A stretch of DNA of 64,000 nt from assembly GCF_026342435.1 (NCBI RefSeq), contig NZ_JAPEMT010000002.1, positions 2,356,001 to 2,420,000 of the forward strand, in the 5' to 3' direction. Source of the DNA: Streptomyces sp. NBC_00237 (GTDB lineage: Bacteria > Actinomycetota > Actinomycetes > Streptomycetales > Streptomycetaceae). The position numbers were made by a program, and so were the translations under genes. Shown here piece after piece: positions 58,309-64,000 of the stretch (its first letter is position 1; each line of letters opens with the position of its first letter). The notes below the pieces were generated by a model. The model was not told the DNA's origin. It saw only the letters and a list, made by a program, of their open reading frames with translations, and searched no databases.

Positions 58309-59583
58309 TCAGACCTCCGAACCCGCCTTCCAGGCCGCCCAGTCCAGGTTCCAGCCGTTGAGGCCGTTGTCCGGCTTGATGGTCTTGTCCGGGGAGTTCT
58401 TCACGATGACGACGTCGCCGACCATCGAGTTGTCGTAGAACCACGCGCCCGGCGTGCCCTTGTCGTCGGCACCCTGGGTGTCGCTCAGGCCGACGCAGCC
58501 GTGGCTGGTGTTGGCGCTGCCGAAGATGGACTTCGCGCCCCAGTAGTTGCCGTGTATGAAGGTGCCGGAGGTCGACAGGCGCATGGCGTGCGGGACGTCC
58601 TTGATGTCGTACTCGCCCTTGCCGTCGTCGTCCGTGAAGCCGACCGTCGCACCGTTCATACGGGTCTCCTTGAACTTCTCGGAGATCACCATCTTGCCGT
58701 TGTACGTGGGGTTGGACGGGGAACCGGCGGAGATCGGGATGGTCCGGACGACCTTGCCGTCCTGCGTGACGGTCATCTTCTTGGTCTTGGCGTCGACCGT
58801 GGAGACCTGGTTGCGGCCCACGGTGAACTTCACCGTCTTGTCCTGGACGCCCGTCACGCCGTTGGCGCCCTCGACGCCGTCCAGCGCGAGCTTCATGGTG
58901 ACCTCGGAGCCGCCCTTCCAGTAGTCCTGGGGGCGGAAGTCGAGGCGCTGGGAGTCGAACCAGTGGCCGACGACCTCCTGGCCGCTGCTGGAGGAGACGG
59001 TGATGCCCGCCTGCACGGCCTTCTTGTTCGTGATCGGCTTGTCGAAGCGGATCGAGACCGGCATGCCCACGCCGACCTTCGAGCCGTCCTCGGGGGTGAA
59101 GCTGCCGATGAAGCTGTTCTTCGGGGAGACCGTGGTGAAGGAGCGGTTGTCGTGCGCCTTGCGGTTGTCGGCGTCGACGGCGGTCACGCTCAGCTTGTAG
59201 ACCGTGGCGCGCTCCAGGCGGGTGTCGGGCTTCCAGCTCGCGCCGTCGGCGGCGATGGTGCCCTTGACCGGCTTGCCCGCCGCGTCGGTGAGCTTGACCT
59301 CGGTCAGCTTGCCGTCGGCGACGGTGACCTTGGTGTCGTTGTTGATGCCGACGTTGGTGGCGCCCGACTTGGGGGAGATTTCTATTCGGGCCTTGGAAGT
59401 GTCCTTCGCGGCTGCCGCGTCGGACTGCTCCTGCGACTTCTTCGAGCTGTCGGCGTCGCTCTTGCCGCCGTCGCCCTTGCCGTCGTCGCTACAGCCCGAA
59501 AGCACCAGAACGCCGCCGAGCAGCGCGGACGCGTACGCCAGTCCCCTGCGCCGCTTGCTGTTCGTGATCACACGCTTCTCCAT
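58309..59583 (-). CDS. Lipoprotein L,D-transpeptidase (LdtMt2-like, Ig-type domains)
   Basis: The 424-residue protein has a lipobox VLVLSGCS after a basic N-terminus, two Ig-like domains (ISPKSGATNVGINNDTKVTV; IGSFTPEDGSKVGVGMPVSI) and a C-terminal YkuD domain with His344 (FIHGNYWG), His361 and Cys363 (TSHGCVGLS). This architecture matches mycobacterial LdtMt2-type enzymes that form 3-3 cross-links. ATG 59583 is chosen for GGGGAA upstream; GTG 59601 is an alternative. It differs in architecture from the enzyme at 2913-3740, so the window holds two classes. Confidence 0.94.
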   Translation of the reverse strand: MEKRVITNSKRRRGLAYASALLGGVLVLSGCSDDGKGDGGKSDADSSKKSQEQSDAAAAKDTSKARIEISPKSGATNVGINNDTKVTVADGKLTEVKLTDAAGKPVKGTIAADGASWKPDTRLERATVYKLSVTAVDADNRKAHDNRSFTTVSPKNSFIGSFTPEDGSKVGVGMPVSIRFDKPITNKKAVQAGITVSSSSGQEVVGHWFDSQRLDFRPQDYWKGGSEVTMKLALDGVEGANGVTGVQDKTVKFTVGRNQVSTVDAKTKKMTVTQDGKVVRTIPISAGSPSNPTYNGKMVISEKFKETRMNGATVGFTDDDGKGEYDIKDVPHAMRLSTSGTFIHGNYWGAKSIFGSANTSHGCVGLSDTQGADDKGTPGAWFYDNSMVGDVVIVKNSPDKTIKPDNGLNGWNLDWAAWKAGSEV

Positions 59584-60018
59584 CGTCGCCGATTTCCCCA
59601 CAGCCGTTTGCCCGGCCGTTTGCCCGGCCGGTCACCCGGGGTCCCGCACGGACCTGCGCGCGGATCTCGCCGGGCAGCACTTCCCCTGCCAATCCTGTTA
59701 CAACCCACGATCCGACGCCTCCGTTCCACTTTTTCGCAAAGTGTGGGCAACGCCACTCGCCGGGGTCGTCGACCGGGTCCCGCGCCTTTCCGACGCTACG
59801 CCGCCCCTTTTGCCCCCGCTCGGGCGGGGTCATGCACGGGAACGAGTGATTCCGGGGTCACAGGGAGTCCGCTTCGAGGGGTTTGGGTGGGGAAAGCGCG
59901 GAGGAAAAGGGGATGGAATCTTGGATTCCGCACCCTCATGCCTTTCCCCCGACCCGCTGTTTTCATTAGCATCGGCCCGCACGACCAATTCGCGGGTGCC
60001 TCAAGGGGGATCGATACC
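59584..60018. other. Divergent intergenic region with repeats
   Basis: This 435-base stretch has no credible gene. It contains an exact 12-base tandem duplication of GCCGTTTGCCCG (59603-59626) and an inverted repeat GGAATCTTGGATTCC (59915-59929). The promoters of the L,D-transpeptidase and the LADTG protein must lie here. Confidence 0.6.
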
Positions 60019-60432
60019 GTGGCCGCACTCCGACCGCTGCTCACCGCCACCGCCGCAGGTGGGCTGCTGGCCGCTCTGTGGTTCGTACCGTCGGCGAACG
60101 CTACGGTGGAAGCCGCGGACCCGCCGAAGCAGCAGACCCGGCAGGCTCAGCGGAATCAGCAGGCCCCACAGGCGGCGCACGGGCCGAATGCCGATGCGGC
60201 GGGCTCCGTTTCCGGCTCCGTTTCCGGCTCCGGCTCCGGCTCCAGCTCCAGCTCTTCGAAGAATGCCGCCGGTACGTCGTCGCCCGGATCCGCCGCCGAC
60301 ACGAGCCTCGCGCTCGCCGACACCGGCAGCGTGGACACCACCCCGTACCTCATCGGCGGCACGGCCTTCCTGGGACTCGGGGCGGGCTTCGTGACGTACT
60401 CGGCACGACGGCGGGGCGCCACGCACGCGTAG
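60019..60432 (+). CDS. Sortase-anchored surface protein with LADTG motif
   Basis: The 137-residue protein starts at GTG 60019 (AAGGGGGATC upstream) with a signal peptide (VAALRPLLTATAAGGLLAAL to NATVEA). A Gln/Ser/Gly-rich spacer (SGSVSGSGSGSSSSSS) leads to LADTG (99-103), a hydrophobic helix (TPYLIGGTAFLGLGAGFVTY) and a final SARRRG. LAxTG is the class E sortase signal of streptomycetes. It is too small to have a domain; it may be a wall spacer or matrix component. No sortase is in the window. Confidence 0.85.
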   Translation: MAALRPLLTATAAGGLLAALWFVPSANATVEAADPPKQQTRQAQRNQQAPQAAHGPNADAAGSVSGSVSGSGSGSSSSSSKNAAGTSSPGSAADTSLALADTGSVDTTPYLIGGTAFLGLGAGFVTYSARRRGATHA

Positions 60433-60469
60433 TGCCCGTACAGGGCTCGTACGGGGCCCGTACTGCGGG

Positions 60470-61012
60470 TCAGTCCGTTCCCGCTTCCGTTCCGAGCTCC
60501 GCCAGGTAGCCGTTCATCGTCGTGTGCATGTCGTGCAGGAACGCCTCGAAGCGGCGGAGCTGTTCGGCCGGGTAGCGCGCCATCAGCGTGTCGATCCGCT
60601 CCCCCAGCGGCCCGAAGAACGCGTCCGCCTTCTCGTGTACGTCCTGACTGCCGCGCAGCGTCACGATGCGCCGGTCCTGGTGTTCGCGGGTACGGACGAT
60701 GTGGCCCGCCTTCTCCAGCCGGTTGAGCAGTGCCGTCGTCGCGCCGGACGAGAGGGTGATGCGTTCGCTGAGGCGGGCCGGGGAGAGGGGCGCGCCGCGC
60801 TCCTCGGCGAAGAGGATCTGGACGAGGGCGCCCGCGTCGGTGACGTGGACGTCGAGCGTGGTGGCGAAGCGGCGGCCGAACTCGTTGTAGTCCGCGCCGT
60901 AGACGCGGAGGCCCTCGGTGAGGCGGTCGCGCTGGGCGGCGAGGCTCTGCCCCTCTTCGCCGTCGCGTTCCGTCGCCGCCTGCGCCTCTTGCGCCGATTC
61001 CGTCGCGTCCAT
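60470..61012 (-). CDS. MarR-family transcriptional regulator
   Basis: The 180-residue protein has a MarR winged helix (SPARLSERITLSSGATTALL, NRLEKAGHIVRTREHQDRRI). ATG 61012 fits the domain start; the open frame continues upstream into repeat sequence. It is convergent with the LADTG gene, with a 37-base gap. Its target is not evident: the adjacent 450 bases have no palindromic operator that I can recognise. Confidence 0.9.
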   Translation of the reverse strand: MDATESAQEAQAATERDGEEGQSLAAQRDRLTEGLRVYGADYNEFGRRFATTLDVHVTDAGALVQILFAEERGAPLSPARLSERITLSSGATTALLNRLEKAGHIVRTREHQDRRIVTLRGSQDVHEKADAFFGPLGERIDTLMARYPAEQLRRFEAFLHDMHTTMNGYLAELGTEAGTD

Positions 61013-61169
61013 CGAGCAGTCCGCTTCTCTCTGCCGGGCCAGTGCGTGAGTGCCGTACGTCCGCGCTGTACGTGAGTGCCGTACGTCTGTGCCGCCCAAC
61101 CTACCCACCGGCCCGGCCCGCGCCCGGGCGCGCCTGCGGCGGGCTGCCCCTCCCCGCCCCTTCACCTAG

Positions 61170-61400
61170 ACCCTGCGGGAGCGGGGTCCCGTTCCGTGCG
61201 GGTGCGTCGCGGCTGGTCGCGCAGTTCCCCGCGCCCCTGGAGGACTGCTTCGCAGCCTCCTCCCCCGCCCCGCCTCCGCCTCGCCCCCTTGGGCGGCGGG
61301 GCCGCCCCCCGGGGGGCGGAACGGGCGGGCAAGGGGGCGGCCCCTCTCGCTCCGGGCCCACCCCGGAGCACCCCCGCCCCACCCCGGTCCCGCCCCGACC
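61170..61400. repeat. Dispersed GC-rich intergenic repeat (copy D)
   Basis: This occupies most of the 448-base gap between MarR and hutH. It carries GGCTGGTCGCGCAGTTCCCC and GGGGCCGCCCCCCGGGGG, then GGGCAAGGGGGCGGCC, in inverse orientation to copy A at 10985-11335. No credible gene is present. Confidence 0.75.
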
Positions 61401-61405
61401 ACGCC

Positions 61406-61442
61406 GAAGGGGCGCCCCGCGCAACGCGCCGGACGCCCCTTC
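61406..61442 (-). terminator. Terminator downstream of hutH
   Basis: GAAGGGGCG (61406-61414) pairs with CGCCCCTTC (61434-61442), 19 bases after the hutH stop on the minus strand. Confidence 0.65.
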
Positions 61443-61460
61443 ACCCCGTACCCCCGCGAC

Positions 61461-63041
61461 CTAGGCGAGCGCCCCCGTCACCGGCTCCACCGCCGCCACC
61501 AGTCCCCCGCTCCGCACGAAGGCGTCCGCCGCGGCGAGGTCCGGCGCGAGGAAGCGGTCGGGACCCGGGCCCTGCACGCCCGCCGCCCGTACCGCCTTGA
61601 TGGCCGCCAGCGAAGCCGGAGCTGCCGTCAGGCCCAGCCCCTCCCGCAGCTCGATGGCCCGCGTCGCCGCGTACATCTCCACCGCCACGATCCGCGCGAG
61701 GTTGTCGATGGTCGTACGGAGCTTTCGCGCCGCCGACCACCCCATCGACACGTGGTCCTCCTGCATCGCGGAGGACGGGATCGAGTCGACCGACGCCGGG
61801 TTCGCCAGTCGCTTCATCTCGCTCACCAGCGCCGCCTGCGTGTACTGGGCGATCATCAGCCCCGAGTCCACGCCCGCGTCGTCCGCGAGGAACGCGGGCA
61901 GCCCGTGCGAGCGGTTCTTGTCGAGCAGGCGGTCCGTGCGCCGCTCGGCGATCGACCCGAGGTCGGCGGCGGCGATCGCCAGGAAGTCCAGGACGTACGC
62001 GACGGGCGCGCCGTGGAAGTTGCCGTTCGACTCCACGCGCCCGTCCGGGAGGACGACCGGGTTGTCCACGGACGCCGCCAGCTCCCGCTCGGCCACGGTC
62101 TGCGCGTACGCGATCGTGTCGCGCCCCGCACCCGCCACCTGCGGCGCACACCGCACCGAGTACGCGTCCTGCACGCGCGGCGCGTCGTCCTGGTGGTGGC
62201 CCGTGAGCCCCGAACCCTCCAGCACGCGCAGCATGTTGTCGGCGGACGCACCCTGGCCCGGGTGCGGACGGATGACGTGCAGCTCGGGCGCGAGCACCTT
62301 CTCCGTGCCGAGCAGCGCCTCCAGGCTCAGCGCCGCCGTGATGTCGGCGGACGTGTACAGCCGCTTCAGGTCGGCGATGGCCATGATCAGCATGCCGAGC
62401 ATGCCGTCGGTGCCGTTGAGGAGGGCCAGGCCCTCCTTCTCCTTCAGCTCCACGGGTACGATCCCGGCCTCGGCCAGCAGTTCACCGGCAGGCCGCACGA
62501 CCCCGTCCGGGCCCTCCGCTTCCCCCTCGCCCATCAGCGTCAGCGCGCAGTGGGAGAGCGGGGCCAGGTCGCCGGAGCAGCCCAGCGAGCCGTACTCGTG
62601 GACGACGGGCGTGATCCCGGCGTTCAGTACGTCGGCCATGGTCTGCGCGACCGAGGGGCGCACGCCCGTGTGCCCCGACGCGACCGTCTTCAGCCGCAGG
62701 AACATCAGCGCGCGGACGACCTCCCGCTCGACCCTCGGACCCATCCCGGCCGCGTGCGAGCGCACGATGTTGCGCTGGAGCTGCGCACGCAGCTCGTGGC
62801 TGATGTGCCGGGAAGCGAGCGCGCCGAACCCGGTCGACACCCCGTACACCGGCTCCGGCTTGGCGGCCAGCGCGTCCACGATCTCGCGCGAGGCGGCGAG
62901 CGCGGTCACGGCCTCGGCGGTCAGCTCGATGCGGGCGTTGCCACGGGCGACGGCGATGACGTCGTCGACGGTGGTGCCGGAGGTGCTCAGGAGGACGGTG
63001 GCGGCAGCCGGAGCGGCAGGGGCGACGGTGTGCATATCCAT
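61461..63041 (-). CDS. hutH: Histidine ammonia-lyase
   Basis: The 526-residue enzyme removes ammonia from histidine to urocanate, the first step of histidine use. The MIO cofactor triad is Cys155-Ser156-Gly157 (GSLGCSGDLAPLSH) in place of the usual Ala-Ser-Gly. YGVSTGFGAL, LNGTDGMLGML, QDAYSVRCAPQVAG and SNGNFHGAPVAY are typical active-site segments. ATG 63041 has AGG nine bases upstream. It stands apart from other hut genes. Catabolite or histidine control is likely, but no operator is identified. Confidence 0.96.
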   Translation of the reverse strand: MDMHTVAPAAPAAATVLLSTSGTTVDDVIAVARGNARIELTAEAVTALAASREIVDALAAKPEPVYGVSTGFGALASRHISHELRAQLQRNIVRSHAAGMGPRVEREVVRALMFLRLKTVASGHTGVRPSVAQTMADVLNAGITPVVHEYGSLGCSGDLAPLSHCALTLMGEGEAEGPDGVVRPAGELLAEAGIVPVELKEKEGLALLNGTDGMLGMLIMAIADLKRLYTSADITAALSLEALLGTEKVLAPELHVIRPHPGQGASADNMLRVLEGSGLTGHHQDDAPRVQDAYSVRCAPQVAGAGRDTIAYAQTVAERELAASVDNPVVLPDGRVESNGNFHGAPVAYVLDFLAIAAADLGSIAERRTDRLLDKNRSHGLPAFLADDAGVDSGLMIAQYTQAALVSEMKRLANPASVDSIPSSAMQEDHVSMGWSAARKLRTTIDNLARIVAVEMYAATRAIELREGLGLTAAPASLAAIKAVRAAGVQGPGPDRFLAPDLAAADAFVRSGGLVAAVEPVTGALA

Positions 63042-63288
63042 ATTCAGGAGCCTACGTTTTGAATGCCCGCGTGTCACTAGTCCTGAGCGGGTTGACCCCT
63101 TACCGGCCGCCGCCGGTACGGCGGTCGGCGAGGCCGTCGACGTCGCACCCCTTTGCGCCGCCTGCATGGGGCACACACCGTCACGTCGGTCGAACGGTGC
63201 AGGCACCGAGCCTCGGACGGGTCCAGACCTGCCGGAACGGTCCGGCCGACCGAGGGCACCGCTGCCTGGGGACCCTTACCCTGGAGAA

Positions 63289-63510
63289 ATGAGCACCTTG
63301 CGGGAAGAACTGCACGAACTCATCGACCGACTGCCCGAAGCCCAAGTGGCACCGATACTCGCCATCGTGCGGGAGAGCACCGCCGCCGAGGATGGCGGAG
63401 ACGAGTGGCCCCTCCCCGACTTCGTGGGCGCGCTGTCCAGCGGCAAGGGGGACCTGGCCGCCCGGTCCGGCGAAATCCTCCGCGCCGAGATGGGACGTCG
63501 GCCCGAGTGA
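63289..63510 (+). CDS. Small antitoxin-type protein
   Basis: The 73-residue protein (MSTLREELHELIDRLPEAQV) is short and helical with an acidic middle and a charged end. It overlaps the PIN-domain gene by four bases (GTGA). The layout is that of a type II antitoxin preceding its toxin, though no clear DNA-binding domain is evident. ATG 63289 follows GGAGAA. Confidence 0.75.
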   Translation: MSTLREELHELIDRLPEAQVAPILAIVRESTAAEDGGDEWPLPDFVGALSSGKGDLAARSGEILRAEMGRRPE

Positions 63511-63911
63511 TCATCTGGGACACCGGCCCGCTCGTCGCCGCCGCTGACGCCGACGACAAGGACCACGCGCGCTGCGTCGACCTCATGCGCCGCACTCCGC
63601 GCCCGCTCCTCGTGCCGTACCCCGTACTCACCGAGGTTTGCTACCTGTTGGAACGTGAGAAGGGGACACGCGCAGAAGCTGCTCTCCTGCGCTCGATCAG
63701 CCTGGGCCAGCTCAGTTTGGTCCCACTGGCCAGGGAAGACGTTGAGCGTATGGCCGAACTGGTCGACACCTACGCCGACTTCCCGCTCGGCGCGGTTGAT
63801 GCTTCGGTCTTCGCCGTCGCAGAACGGCTCGGAGCTGACGCCATCGCCACGTTGGATCGCCGCCACTTCACCGTCGTGCGAGCCAAGCGGCCATTCGCGC
63901 TGCTGCCCTAG
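63507..63911 (+). CDS. vapC: PIN-domain ribonuclease toxin (VapC-like)
   Basis: The 134-residue protein has the PIN set of acidic residues: Asp5 (WDTGPLVAA), Glu in LTEVCYLL, and Asp pairs in LGAVDASVFAVAERLG and IATLDRRHF. PIN toxins cleave RNA with divalent metal. The start GTG 63507 overlaps the antitoxin stop. Complete for the family and apparently intact. The partner is the small gene upstream. Confidence 0.88.
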   Translation: MIIWDTGPLVAAADADDKDHARCVDLMRRTPRPLLVPYPVLTEVCYLLEREKGTRAEAALLRSISLGQLSLVPLAREDVERMAELVDTYADFPLGAVDASVFAVAERLGADAIATLDRRHFTVVRAKRPFALLP

Positions 63912-63942
63912 GCCGTTGCTCCCTGGGGCGTCGAGTCGGACT

Positions 63943-64000
63943 TCAGACCCGGCGAAGGCCCAGTTTCCGCAGCACGGGGCGGACCAGGACCGGGTGGAGG
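63943..64000 (-). CDS. 3' end of a gene that continues beyond the window
   Basis: The last 58 bases on the minus strand read LHPVLVRPVLRKLGLRRV and end at TGA 63945-63943. The composition is coding-like, but the fragment is too short to identify. Confidence 0.35.
   Translation of the reverse strand, partial: LHPVLVRPVLRKLGLRRV

Overview
The window is chromosomal DNA of a Streptomyces or a very close relative. The evidence is very high GC with G/C-rich third codon positions, frequent GTG and TTG starts, four-base ATGA/GTGA overlaps inside operons, a mycothiol-dependent enzyme (Mca), a GTP-dependent PEP carboxykinase, a LAxTG-type sortase substrate, and GC-rich intergenic repeats of the sort common in that genus. 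I see no rRNA, tRNA, CRISPR array, complete insertion sequence, prophage or large antibiotic cluster. All functions are read from translated sequence and remembered family signatures; no search was run.

Left part (1-9.3 kb) is a cell-envelope block: two related large secreted SdrD/SpaA-type proteins, one cut by the window edge, enclosing an L,D-transpeptidase, a Tat-type DyP peroxidase and a beta-helix lipoprotein. At 9.4-16.8 kb lies a compact catabolic cluster: GntP permease, RidA, IclR regulator, KDG-type sugar kinase, PLP fold-III deaminase and D-aminoacylase. Together they fit uptake and breakdown of N-acetyl-D-glucosaminate, the oxidised end of LPMO-cleaved chitin, to KDPG. This is the most interesting hypothesis in the window.

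17-27.6 kb holds an alanine-type aminotransferase, a small unknown gene behind a MarR-like operator, a four-gene overlapping operon (solute-binding protein, TelA, VWA lipoprotein, membrane protein), PEP carboxykinase, a TrhA/hemolysin III protein and a TetR regulator. At 27.6-33.5 kb is a glycan locus: a galactose-oxidase-like copper enzyme with an Excalibur tail and a GT-C glycosyltransferase, divergent from a GT2 synthase. It resembles a second cslA-glxA type system.

33.5-41.3 kb contains a YyaL-type thioredoxin-domain protein and then a decayed region: a CsoR-like operator in front of a 5'-truncated copper-type protein and an MFS remnant, an NB-ARC/TPR STAND protein with an altered P-loop, and two frameshifted pseudogenes (STAND-like and alpha/beta hydrolase-like). 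41.2-51.7 kb is mostly core: mca, greA, a DrrAB-like ABC exporter, threonine ammonia-lyase, MarR, a short sigma-like/membrane pair, cystathionine gamma-synthase and msrA.

52-64 kb is mixed accessory and core: an HNH endonuclease with a ScoMcrA-like N-terminal part, GNAT proteins flanked by simple repeats, an MFS exporter divergent from a GntR-TetR double-domain regulator with two operator types, a second L,D-transpeptidase, a LADTG surface protein, MarR, histidine ammonia-lyase, a VapBC-like pair and the 3' end of one more gene.
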